The notes beneath the pieces were generated by a model. The model saw only the letters and a program-made list of their open reading frames with translations. It was not told where the DNA came from and made no database searches. This document shows positions 56,407-64,000 of a stretch of DNA of 64,000 bases, piece by piece. Origin of the DNA: Saccharothrix violaceirubra (lineage in GTDB: Bacteria > Actinomycetota > Actinomycetes > Mycobacteriales > Pseudonocardiaceae); the NCBI RefSeq assembly GCF_014203755.1, contig NZ_JACHJS010000001.1, positions 2,976,001 through 3,040,000 of the forward strand, written 5' to 3'. A program made the translations under genes and the position numbers. Position 1 is the stretch's first letter. Each line of letters opens with the position of its first letter.

Positions 56407-56826
56407 TTACGCGGTGCGGCGGTGCGGCAGGTGGCGGAACACCGCCTCGTACCGTGCGAGGTCGAACGTGATCGTCGGCGCCGCGAAGCGCTCCGGGTCA
56501 CCGTCGGCTTCCCAGGCGAAGTCGGTCCAGGTCACGGTGGCCTGGACCGCGTTCTCGTCACGGGTCACGCGGACCGCGAGTACGCCGCAGTCGGGATCCC
56601 CGCACCGCGCACAGCGGTACAACGGCACCCGGCCCGACGGCGCGGGTCGTCCCAGCAGGGCGCGGAGGTCGTCGGGGTGGCGCGTGGCGAAGACCCCGTG
56701 CGCCCGGGGCGCCGGGACCTCGTGGCCGAACCTCGACAGCCACCGGGCCAGGGGCGAGTTGTCGACGTACCAGTCAGCCAGACCCGGATCGGCCGGCGAC
56801 CATCCCACGGACAACACGTTCACCAT
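56407..56826 (-). CDS. Conserved hypothetical protein
   Basis: 139 residues from ATG 56826. Cytoplasmic. It has a CxxC-x2-C set (YRCARCGDPDCGVLAV near 73-88) that may bind a metal, then VTRDENAVQATVTWTDFAWE, DPERFAAPTITFDLARYEA and FRHLPHRRTA. It resembles small actinomycete proteins of unknown function with an oligonucleotide or metal-binding look; no firm family. Confidence 0.65.
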   Translation of the reverse strand: MVNVLSVGWSPADPGLADWYVDNSPLARWLSRFGHEVPAPRAHGVFATRHPDDLRALLGRPAPSGRVPLYRCARCGDPDCGVLAVRVTRDENAVQATVTWTDFAWEADGDPERFAAPTITFDLARYEAVFRHLPHRRTA

Positions 56827-57059
56827 GATTCCGAACGTAGCGGAAGGGTGTCCGCGACGCGGTGGTGGCGACCTTCCGCCGACGGGATGACCGGACGCCG
56901 GCCATCCGGCCCGGCTTCGGAACGCGCACTCGACCTGACCACCCAAGGGCCGCTGATCCTGCCGACCGGTTTCCGGACCGCCGCCGCGCCTGGGGGGACC
57001 GGCACCGAGACCCTGACCACCTGGCCGCGCGACCGCGAGGTCCGCGGTGCCGCGTCCTG

Positions 57060-57190
57060 GCCGTCCTTGCGGTGGCCTGGCTCGCCAAGGGCGTGATCAC
57101 CCTCGATGAGCGGCTCCAAGGACGTCGACCGGCTCATCGAGGACCGGTTTCGCCGCCATCCCCAGGCCGAGGTGATCATCAAATGGGCGC
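57060..57190 (+). pseudogene. IS110-family transposase fragment
   Basis: The plus strand reads LAKGVITLDERL and then, after a one-base shift in CTCCAAGG near 57115, KDVDRLIEDRFRRHPQAEVI. Joined, this is the helical segment before the second domain of IS110/IS111A transposases (x-DxxIxxRFxxHPQAEVI). The rest of the transposase is missing on both sides. A small scar of a lost insertion sequence. Confidence 0.55.
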
Positions 57191-57254
57191 TGCCGCGTAA
57201 TGGACGACCCTGCCGACCCGCGCGTCCTCTCGCCGCCGTCGCGTGACGAACCGA

Positions 57255-58223
57255 TCAAGAGTCGACGGTGATGTCCACGGCGACCGGCGCCCCGGTCGCG
57301 TCCAGATCGAGGTCGACGGGGAAGTGGCCGTCGCCGATGGAGGTCATCGCCATCATGATATCGGCGCCGCCGATCGTGATCGTGGCGGCTTCGTGGTCCG
57401 CGGCGCGGACGGCGGCCATCACCTGCCAGTGGTGCGAGTGCGGGCGGAAGTCGAACGCGAACCCGCGTTCGGGCTCCGCGCTCCGGAGCTCCTGCAACGC
57501 CACCGCCCGCCGGTACGCCTCGCGGATCGGGATGTCGAGCCACGCGTACACGTCGTCGCCCGGCGTGCCGGTGCGTCGTGCGCCGAACTCGGCGGCGATC
57601 TCCTCCTCGTCCCGGCCCCAGAACATCACGTCGGCGAGGCCGTCGAGGGAAGCTTCGTGGACCCAGGAACCGAGCGCGTCGGCGTCGGCGAAGGCGAACC
57701 GGGCGTGGTCGACCCCGAGCCGCGTGAGCGGGCGCCGTTCCACCGCGGTTCCGTCGCCGACCTCGATCCGGATGCGGGCCCATCCCCAGTGGCCGCGGGT
57801 GGCCACGACGCGCAGCGGCCGGTCGGTGGGCACGCCGCCGATCGGGACGACCCGTACTCCGCTGATCAGGAAGTGCGTGTCGCCGGTTTCGACCGCGTGT
57901 CGCACCCGCTCGCGGTGCGGGACCCGGCGGGGGAAGCGGTGCGACGACGCGTCGAGTCCGTGCGCACGACAGTGCTCGTCGAACTTGGCGGCGAACCCGC
58001 CCGCCGTACGCTCGGGGATGTCGTAGAGCCTGCGGCCGGTCTGGCGGTCGAAGGACCGCGCGGCGGCATCGGCGTCGGGTCCGACGACCTCGAAGTCGAC
58101 CGCGGCGGGCTCGCCGGTCTCGTCGGGGGAGCGTTCCCCGGACCAGAGTCCGAGGTAGCCGCCGTCGACCAGCACGAGGTGCCCGGACGGACAGGTCACC
58201 GAACCGAGCACCACGTCGTCCAC
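57255..58223 (-). CDS. Conserved hypothetical protein
   Basis: 322 residues from GTG 58223, cytoplasmic, mixed alpha/beta. Visible: DDVVLGSVTCPSGHLVLVDG at the start, RSFDRQTGRRLYDIPERTAG near 75-95, FLISGVRVVPIGGVPTDRPL near 115-140, VMFWGRDEEEIAAEFGARR near 200, and FAFDFRPHSHHWQVMAAVRA near 255-275. No catalytic motif I can name. Similar proteins with a LVDGGYLGLW-type N-terminal strand are scattered in actinomycetes. The frame extends 17 codons further; GTG 58223 starts the conserved part. Confidence 0.7.
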   Translation of the reverse strand: MDDVVLGSVTCPSGHLVLVDGGYLGLWSGERSPDETGEPAAVDFEVVGPDADAAARSFDRQTGRRLYDIPERTAGGFAAKFDEHCRAHGLDASSHRFPRRVPHRERVRHAVETGDTHFLISGVRVVPIGGVPTDRPLRVVATRGHWGWARIRIEVGDGTAVERRPLTRLGVDHARFAFADADALGSWVHEASLDGLADVMFWGRDEEEIAAEFGARRTGTPGDDVYAWLDIPIREAYRRAVALQELRSAEPERGFAFDFRPHSHHWQVMAAVRAADHEAATITIGGADIMMAMTSIGDGHFPVDLDLDATGAPVAVDITVDS

Positions 58224-58278
58224 GGCGGCCAGTCTACGAACCGTGGGCGGCACCGGAGTCCGGGTGCCGCCCACGCGG

Positions 58279-60252
58279 TCACGTCACGGTGACGCGGATC
58301 GGCACACCGACGATCGGCGTGCCGGGACCGGTGGTGGTCAGGGCCAGGGCGACGTTGTGCACGCCCGGCCGCAGGTTCGTGGCGTCGACGGCGACGAGCA
58401 CCTGTCCGGTCGACCCCGGCGGGATGGAGGCGGGTGACGCGAGGGTCGTGAGCCACGGCAGGTCGGAGTACGCCGGGTACCGCGTCTGGAACAGGCCGAT
58501 GTTCGCCGGTCCCTTCGACGGGAACGGGCCGGCGTAGGGCGGGTAGGTGAACACCCAGACGTTGCCCGCCGCGTCCGCCTCGATGCCGGCCGCGTTGTAG
58601 GCACCCTCGATCGGGGACCAGGTGAGGATCGTCCCGGCCTGGCAGTCGGTCGGGTCGATCAGTTCGATCCGGCCACTGCGCTGGTAGTGACCGGTCTCCT
58701 CGTAGATCCAGACGTCGCCGTCGGGTCCGAGCGCGGCGCCCTGCGGGTAGTAGGACGGGTCCCACCGGCTGAACTTGATGGTGCACGACGAGACCAGCGC
58801 GCCCGCGTCGGCGTGCGACGGACCCTTGACCGTGTCGAGTCTCGTGCCGTCGACCAGGTGGAAGACGTCGGTGCGCGGGTTGTGCGCCAGGCCGCTTTGC
58901 CCGCCGACGATCCCCGGTGCGGTGGTGAGGTACGGGGTGACCTCGGCGGTCGCGGGGCGTACGCAGTGGAGCACCGCGCCGCCGGCGAACGACGAGTCGT
59001 TGACGTAGCAGAGCTTGTCGCCGACGACCGCGAGGTCTCGGGGGCTCTCGGTGTCGGGCAGCGTCGTGCGGCCGAGCACGACGCCTTCCGGGGTGAGCCG
59101 GACGAGTTGGTGTGCCGACGGCACGGAGACCCATACGTCGCCGTCGAGGTCGGCGACGCCGTAGCCGTTCTCGACGCCGACGGCCCGCGGGTCCCAGGAG
59201 CGGATGGCGCCGGACGCGCCGGGGCGGGGTGGGACCGCACCGCCTTCGACCTCCCGGATCGCCGACCAGGACCCGGGGGCGGTGCCGGTGTTGCGTACCG
59301 GCACCGACGCCGTGGTCCTCCCGCCGGCGGGCACGGTGATCTCCGGCGTGCCCGGCGCTTCCAGGATCGGCGACTTGATCGCGACGTCCGCCGTGACGGC
59401 ACCGTGCTCCGCGGTGGAACCCGGCGTCAGGACTTCGGCCGGGTACCCGGGCGCGCTCGCCGTGATGCGGGGGTCGGTCGCGGGCACTTCCAGTTGGTAG
59501 CGGCCGTAGTAGTCGGACGTCGTCGTCACGGTCCGCCCGCCGGTGGTCGCGCTCAGGGCGATGCCGCTCCGCGGTTTGCCGGTGTTGGCGTCGGTGACCA
59601 GGCCGCGGGCGATCGCGGTGCCGGGGACGTGCAGCCGCACGGCGGTGCCGTCCGACAGCCTGGACTGGTTGTCCGACCACACGACGGCACTGGTGCCCCG
59701 GGCGTCCTCGATCCCGACGACGGCGGTCGCGCCCCGTTCGGCCGGCTGGTCGAGTCCCCGGTACTGGAGCAGGATCACGCCGTTCTCGCCGAACACCAGC
59801 TCCGCGCTCAGTCGGCTGCCGGGCACCGACTTGAGCCGCACGTCGCGCCACTCGACGATGTAGCGGCGGTTGGGCGCGACGCCGTCGGTCGCGGTCCACA
59901 CGCCGGCCTGACCGTCGACGACGAGGTCGTCCCAGAACGCGTACACGGCGGCGTTGGGCCGGTTGGGCGACGGGACCTGCCTGCCCGGATTCGAGTCGCC
60001 CCAGATGGTGAAATCGATGTAGCCGTCGACGTGGTGGTAAGCGGAATCGTAGGTGGTGCCGTAGAACGTCACCGGGAAGGGAAGTCCGAGCCACCGGTAG
60101 TCGTTGTCGCCGGAGATGTCGACCCGCTTCGTGCCCTCCACATAGGACGGTTCGGCGGCGGTCGCGGTGTAGCCGTAGGTCTCGGCCGCGGCGATCGCGG
60201 GTGTGGCGAAGGCGAGCAGTGTCAGGGCGAGGACGGCGGGCAAGAAGCGCAT
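58279..60252 (-). CDS. Secreted multi-domain beta-propeller protein
   Basis: 657 residues. Signal peptide RFLPAVLALTLLAFATPAIA. A nidogen-like beta domain (about 30-200; FPVTFYGTTYDSAYHHVDGY, NRPNAAVYAFWDDLVVDGQA, FGENGVILLQYRGL), a carboxypeptidase-regulatory-like domain (about 205-275; ARGLVTDANTGKPRSGIALS), an NHL/SMP-type propeller (about 330-590; GVADLDGDVWVSVPSAHQLV, ALGPDGDVWIYEETG, AGNVWVFTYPPYAGPF) and a C-terminal Ig-like domain. Probably an extracellular binding or adhesion protein. ATG 60252 has AGGAG upstream. The open frame extends 99 codons before the signal peptide and that part is rejected. Confidence 0.82.
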   Translation of the reverse strand: MRFLPAVLALTLLAFATPAIAAAETYGYTATAAEPSYVEGTKRVDISGDNDYRWLGLPFPVTFYGTTYDSAYHHVDGYIDFTIWGDSNPGRQVPSPNRPNAAVYAFWDDLVVDGQAGVWTATDGVAPNRRYIVEWRDVRLKSVPGSRLSAELVFGENGVILLQYRGLDQPAERGATAVVGIEDARGTSAVVWSDNQSRLSDGTAVRLHVPGTAIARGLVTDANTGKPRSGIALSATTGGRTVTTTSDYYGRYQLEVPATDPRITASAPGYPAEVLTPGSTAEHGAVTADVAIKSPILEAPGTPEITVPAGGRTTASVPVRNTGTAPGSWSAIREVEGGAVPPRPGASGAIRSWDPRAVGVENGYGVADLDGDVWVSVPSAHQLVRLTPEGVVLGRTTLPDTESPRDLAVVGDKLCYVNDSSFAGGAVLHCVRPATAEVTPYLTTAPGIVGGQSGLAHNPRTDVFHLVDGTRLDTVKGPSHADAGALVSSCTIKFSRWDPSYYPQGAALGPDGDVWIYEETGHYQRSGRIELIDPTDCQAGTILTWSPIEGAYNAAGIEADAAGNVWVFTYPPYAGPFPSKGPANIGLFQTRYPAYSDLPWLTTLASPASIPPGSTGQVLVAVDATNLRPGVHNVALALTTTGPGTPIVGVPIRVTVT

Positions 60253-61023
60253 CACGCACTCCTGTCGAGGGGTGGGTGGCCGACCCCACCTACCATGCCG
60301 AGTACGCGTCCCGGCCCACAAGGCACCTGACGGTGGCCGCGTCGCCGCCGAAAGCGCGGCGGGGGTGTGCCGACCGCGATCCGAGACGGGAGTACCGCTT
60401 CGCGCGAAGTCCGAGCGTACTTCGACGTGGTTGTCGCGCAGCAGTTCCACGATGGTGGTCGACTCTTCGCCGAGGCGTTCGCGGGGCACGGCGAAGTCGT
60501 GCCATTCCGCGAGGCGCGGCGGGGCGGCAGGTTTCCCGATGCGTACCACCGACGCGGGGCGGCCGGGTGACGACCCGTTCCGGCGAACTCCTCGAAACCG
60601 GGGCGCCCGATCTGCCGCACTGCGCTGTGTGAATTCTTCCTAATCGCTTTCGAGGGCGGGCCGGCGGTCGGCCTTGCCGTACGGGAGTCTCGCGAGCACC
60701 GGAATTCTGTTGACGGGCGATACGCAGGTGTGCCGCGGTGCACGGGTGACGGCCTGCTCGGCTGCCGGTGTTCCCGTTTGCCGGTGGGGCCCGCGGGGTC
60801 GGTAGTGGACTGGAGGGGGCGCGGTGCGGCCTGTTCGGACATGCCGAATGGTCGTCGCCGACGAGTCGGGAAATGTTTGTTTCGTGGTGGGTTGTCATAT
60901 CCGGCTTTTGACGTCGAATATTCGTCCGAGGGTTGACACCCCTGTCGTGATCGGCACTAGACTGCCGAAATACCGCCATGTTCGTAATGAAGTTTCGTCT
61001 CGTACATTTCACGAGGGAATGCA
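60253..61023. other. Intergenic region between divergent secreted-protein genes
   Basis: 771 bases without a supported gene. The right third is markedly AT-richer (60840-61020), with short runs such as TTTTGACGTCGAATATTCG, and contains the promoter of the metalloprotease gene. Arg/Pro-rich open frames on both strands are rejected as GC-driven. Confidence 0.5.
60933..60963 (+). promoter_or_regulatory. Probable promoter of the metalloprotease gene
   Basis: TTGACA at 60933-60938 and TAGACT at 60958-60963, spacer 19 bases (an ACTAGA word gives 17). It is followed by an AT-rich leader of about 55 bases and a GAGGG ribosome site at 61013-61017. Confidence 0.5.
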
Positions 61024-63480
61024 TTGACGATGATGGGCGACTTGCGCAGCAGAAAAACCATCATGCGACAGGGGTTGGTCCTCGCCGCCGCGGTCGTGCT
61101 GGGGTTGTCCGGCACCACTGTCACCGAGGCCGCCGCGACGCCGGGTCCGCGACACCGGGAACCGGCGACCCACCAGGCGCCCCGGTGCGGCCTGACACCG
61201 TCCACGGACTCGCGTGGTCCGGACCGGGTGGCGAGTTGTCTTCAGGCCGGTGTCACCGTCGCCGGCGCGGTGGCGGTGGGGCAGACGACGGACGTCGCCT
61301 TCACCGTCAAGGCGCAAGGGGACCAGCAGGACGTCGCGATCACCGCGGAACTGCCCGCCGGCTTGGCGTGGGCGCGTGTGCCCGCCGGGTTCACCGTCAC
61401 CGGCAGTGCCGACGCGGCACCGGCGAGTGGCGGCACGTGGAACCGCATCACCGCACGGCGTGACATCGCGGACGGCCGGACACTGGACTTCTCGGCCCAG
61501 GTCAAAGGCGTGCGGGCCGGTCCCGCTTCGATCAACGTACGCGCCCGGGGCACCGGCTCCGGCACTCCGGGCGGTGACGCGGACACGTGGCTGACCGTGG
61601 GCGGCGAGGGATTCGACGCGTCGCTCACGGTCGCCGCCGCCCGGGAGTCGGGCACGGCCGCGCTGCCCGAGGGGGTCACGCCCCAGCCGCTGTACCCGCA
61701 CCTGCGGCATCAGTCCGTCGGCACCAGGGGTCTGCCGCAACCGCACAGTGACGACCCCGACGGCACGCCGGGCGTGCGGGCCACGTCCTGTGTGCGCGGC
61801 ACGTGGAACTACGCGGACCACAACGGCAACTTCCGGCAGTCGGCCAACTTCCAGGTACAGGTCTGGGACAGCGATCCGATCGGCGACGACCTGCTCGGCA
61901 CCGTGATGACCGGCGCGAGCGGCGACTACAACGTCTGCTTCGACAACGACGACGGCATCGGAGGTGGCGGCAACGACGTGTTCGTGCGGTTCGTCGCCGA
62001 GAGTCCGCTGTGGAACGTCCAGCGGGATGACGAGGAACCGTACCTCTTCCGCACCGAGACCCGTGACGACGTCGCGGACGGCAGCACCACGGACTTCGGC
62101 GCCCAGCGGCCGGTGACGCAGAACCTGATGCCGGTGGTCGAACTCTACGACCAGGTGAACGCCGCGTCCGACTGGACTCCCGGCGACTGCTGGGACCGGC
62201 TCGACCGCGAGTGCCGGCGGATTCCGGTCAACTGGACGCCGACCTCGAACCTGGGCGACCACTACTGCTCCGAGGAAGGCGGCCCGGACTGCCCGCGGGA
62301 GAACGAGATCTACCTGCGCGGGAACGCCAACACCTCCACCACGACCGCGATCCACGAGGTGGGTCACGGGGTCATGGACGACGTCTACGACGACCAGTAC
62401 CCGCGGACCAACTGCCCCAACCCACACGCCATCCAGGGGCAGTCCGAGCCGGGCTGCGCATGGAGCGAGGGCTTCGCGGAGTGGTACCCCGCGCAGGTCA
62501 CCGGCGCCCCGACGTACGTGTTCCCGGGCGGTGGCGCCGACGCCGGTCGGACGCTGAACCTGGAAGACCCGACCTGGGGCACGACGGGGTGGGACACCGG
62601 CGACGACACCGAAGGCCGGGTCGCGGGCGCGATGATCGACCTGGTGGACGGCGGCGCGCGCGACGAGCGGTACTGGGACCGCCACGGCGAGCCCGCCACC
62701 GCCATCTGGAACACGTTCCTCCGGCACCGCTCCGCGAACTTCCGGGACTTCTTCGTGGTGCACCGCGCGGCCGACGGCGGGGACGTGTCCGACGCGCGTG
62801 GCAAAGCATCGCTCTTCCAGAACACCATCGACTTCGACTTCCGGGATCCGCTGGGCGACTACGCCGAGTTGGAGCGTCCACGGGCGATCGTGCCGCACAA
62901 CTTCGGCTTCACCACCACCGTGGCCTTCTGGCAGGTCGTGGCGGTACGGCCGGATGGCGGCGAGCAGAACCTGGAGCTGTTCGACGACCGGAACCAGACG
63001 CGGAGTCTGGGCACCGGCAACCAGCCCGGAGCGGACACCGAGTTCATCGCCGTCGACTCCAACCGTCGCGCGTTGGGCGACTACTACCCGCGCGTCACCC
63101 AGGCCGGCGGCGCGGGCGGGTACCGGATCGAACTCGCCCAGGGCACGACACAGCTCATCGACCGCGAGACGTTCCGCATGGCGGCGGGCGATGTCGTGGT
63201 GGTTCGCGACGTGCTGCTGCACCAGGGCCGGGAGGTCACCATCGCGGTGGACCCGGCGACCACCGGGCAGAACCCGGAGTTGTACCTCGTGGGCTCCGTG
63301 CCCGGCCAGCCGGACACCTACGTCCGCAACCGCGCCCAGGCGGTGGCGCAGTCGACGGGTGGCGGTGCCGGAGCCACCGAGACGATCACGTTCACCGCGC
63401 CGAGCACGGGGTTCTACGGCGTCGTCGTGATCAACCGATCCGGTGGCGGTTCCTACGAGTTGAGCCGCCAAGGCGGGTGA
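61024..63480 (+). CDS. Secreted HExxH zinc metalloprotease
   Basis: 818 residues. Signal region RSRKTIMRQGLVLAAAVVLG (basic, then hydrophobic) ending TVTEAAA. An N-terminal DUF11-like beta domain (about 75-190), a second beta domain (about 240-345; RGTWNYADHNGNFRQSANFQ), then the catalytic part with TAIHEVGHGVMDDVYD (HExxH near 443) and a downstream Glu in CAWSEGFAEWYP near 482, as in gluzincins. A C-terminal beta domain follows (about 610-818). It would degrade proteins outside the cell. The TTG at 61024 has the best spacing from GAGGG; ATG 61030 or 61033 are alternatives and leave the signal peptide intact. A strong terminator follows. Confidence 0.85.
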   Translation: MTMMGDLRSRKTIMRQGLVLAAAVVLGLSGTTVTEAAATPGPRHREPATHQAPRCGLTPSTDSRGPDRVASCLQAGVTVAGAVAVGQTTDVAFTVKAQGDQQDVAITAELPAGLAWARVPAGFTVTGSADAAPASGGTWNRITARRDIADGRTLDFSAQVKGVRAGPASINVRARGTGSGTPGGDADTWLTVGGEGFDASLTVAAARESGTAALPEGVTPQPLYPHLRHQSVGTRGLPQPHSDDPDGTPGVRATSCVRGTWNYADHNGNFRQSANFQVQVWDSDPIGDDLLGTVMTGASGDYNVCFDNDDGIGGGGNDVFVRFVAESPLWNVQRDDEEPYLFRTETRDDVADGSTTDFGAQRPVTQNLMPVVELYDQVNAASDWTPGDCWDRLDRECRRIPVNWTPTSNLGDHYCSEEGGPDCPRENEIYLRGNANTSTTTAIHEVGHGVMDDVYDDQYPRTNCPNPHAIQGQSEPGCAWSEGFAEWYPAQVTGAPTYVFPGGGADAGRTLNLEDPTWGTTGWDTGDDTEGRVAGAMIDLVDGGARDERYWDRHGEPATAIWNTFLRHRSANFRDFFVVHRAADGGDVSDARGKASLFQNTIDFDFRDPLGDYAELERPRAIVPHNFGFTTTVAFWQVVAVRPDGGEQNLELFDDRNQTRSLGTGNQPGADTEFIAVDSNRRALGDYYPRVTQAGGAGGYRIELAQGTTQLIDRETFRMAAGDVVVVRDVLLHQGREVTIAVDPATTGQNPELYLVGSVPGQPDTYVRNRAQAVAQSTGGGAGATETITFTAPSTGFYGVVVINRSGGGSYELSRQGG

Positions 63481-63499
63481 GAAACCCTTGTCACGCCCC

Positions 63500-63543
63500 G
63501 GCATCGCCGGTCCCGTCGCCCAGGCGGCGGGACCGGCGATGCC
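63500..63543 (+). terminator. Terminator of the metalloprotease gene
   Basis: Long hairpin: GGCATCGCCGGTCCCG pairs perfectly with CGGGACCGGCGATGCC around a short GC-rich loop, starting 20 bases after the stop codon. Confidence 0.85.
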
Positions 63544-63584
63544 AGGCGTGCAACCACCCGACCGTCGCCGTCCGTCCCAGCGGC

Positions 63585-64000
63585 ATGCGTATTCCGCAGT
63601 TGATCGCCGTACTGGTCGTCGGCCTGGTGGCCGCGGCCTGCGGACCCGACCGGGACGACGCTGTCACGAACGGCGAAACCGCGGCGGACACCGAAGCCCT
63701 GCCGACCGGCGCGCACGAACTCGTGCTGCGCATGGACTACAGCCCCGGCTTCGCGCGGGTACCCGAGACCGCGCCGTTCCCGGCGTTCTCGCTCTACGGT
63801 GACGGCCGCATCGTCACCGCCGACATCGACGTCAACGCTCCGGCCGCGCCGGGAGGCTGGCAACGCGCCCGGGAACTGCGGACCGACTCGGCCGGAATCC
63901 GGCGACTGGTGCGGGCCGCGCACGCCACCGGCCTCCAGGACACCACCGAGCCCTCCGGAACCGCATCGACCGGGACGCCCGCCGACGCGACGTCCGCGCG
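63585..64000 (+). CDS. Lipoprotein, 3' end outside window
   Basis: At least 138 residues, open to the window edge. Lipoprotein signal RIPQLIAVLVVGLVAAACGP with the lipobox Cys after VAAA. The mature part starts acidic and Thr-rich and then reads ELVLRMDYSPGFARVPETAP, FPAFSLYGDGRIVTADIDVN, which resembles actinomycete lipoproteins of unknown function that carry a YxDG strand. ATG at 63585. Truncated by the window, so the full family cannot be judged. Confidence 0.75.
   Translation, partial: MRIPQLIAVLVVGLVAAACGPDRDDAVTNGETAADTEALPTGAHELVLRMDYSPGFARVPETAPFPAFSLYGDGRIVTADIDVNAPAAPGGWQRARELRTDSAGIRRLVRAAHATGLQDTTEPSGTASTGTPADATSA

Noticed and set aside
60249..61024. Upstream extension of the secreted propeller frame and other frames in the intergenic region
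   Set aside because: A clear ribosome site and signal peptide start at 60252; the upstream sequence is not protein-like.

Overview
The window is very GC-rich with actinomycete codon use and GTG/TTG starts. The gene families (EACC1 with a caspase-like protein, NACHT-WD40 proteins, family 2A encapsulin, DUF6292) fit a filamentous actinomycete. Pseudonocardiales (Saccharothrix, Actinosynnema or Lentzea type) is my guess, not proven by the sequence.

Layout. (1) 1-11442 is the 3' edge of a polyketide cluster: the last module of a type I PKS with its thioesterase, a KAS III-like/cytochrome P450 fusion, a macrolide-type glycosyltransferase and an O-carbamoyltransferase, with overlapping or nearly abutting genes. 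A P450-ferredoxin pair converges on them from the other strand. The product should be a glycosylated, probably carbamoylated, oxidised polyketide. (2) 11522-13091 and 27414-27698 are the two ends of one two-gene operon: EACC1 followed by a membrane-bound caspase-like protein. The EACC1 gene is cut in two by (3) a mobile element of about 14.3 kb (13093-27413). Joining its flanks restores a 117-codon EACC1 frame. The element has imperfect inverted repeats at its ends, a Tn554/RIT-like recombinase module with two damaged genes, and a cargo dominated by proteostasis genes: two Hsp20 proteins, an HSP18-type regulator with paired operators, a MerR regulator, a J-domain protein and small conserved proteins. 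An IS3-family element sits inside the cargo.

(4) 27.8-33.0 kb holds a GNAT acetyltransferase, a MacB-type ABC transporter and a divergent NarL-type two-component system. (5) 33.1-38.3 kb is a two-gene putative immune-type locus: a TIR protein, then a 1547-residue TIR-like/NACHT/pentapeptide/WD40 protein whose 14 WD40 repeats are nearly identical in DNA. (6) 38.7-49.8 kb is mixed chromosomal content: a PobA-like monooxygenase, a hybrid histidine kinase, a berberine-bridge-type oxidase, an orphan CdiI-like immunity protein, small membrane proteins and several gene remnants. (7) 50-64 kb is rich in secreted proteins (M14 carboxypeptidase, HAF-repeat protein, beta-propeller protein, HExxH metalloprotease, lipoproteins). 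It also contains a family 2A encapsulin shell gene overlapping its cysteine desulfurase cargo gene.

The strongest leads are the element that split the EACC1/caspase operon while carrying a heat-shock cargo, the TIR/NACHT-WD40 locus with its self-shuffling repeat array, and the KAS III-P450 fusion enzyme.
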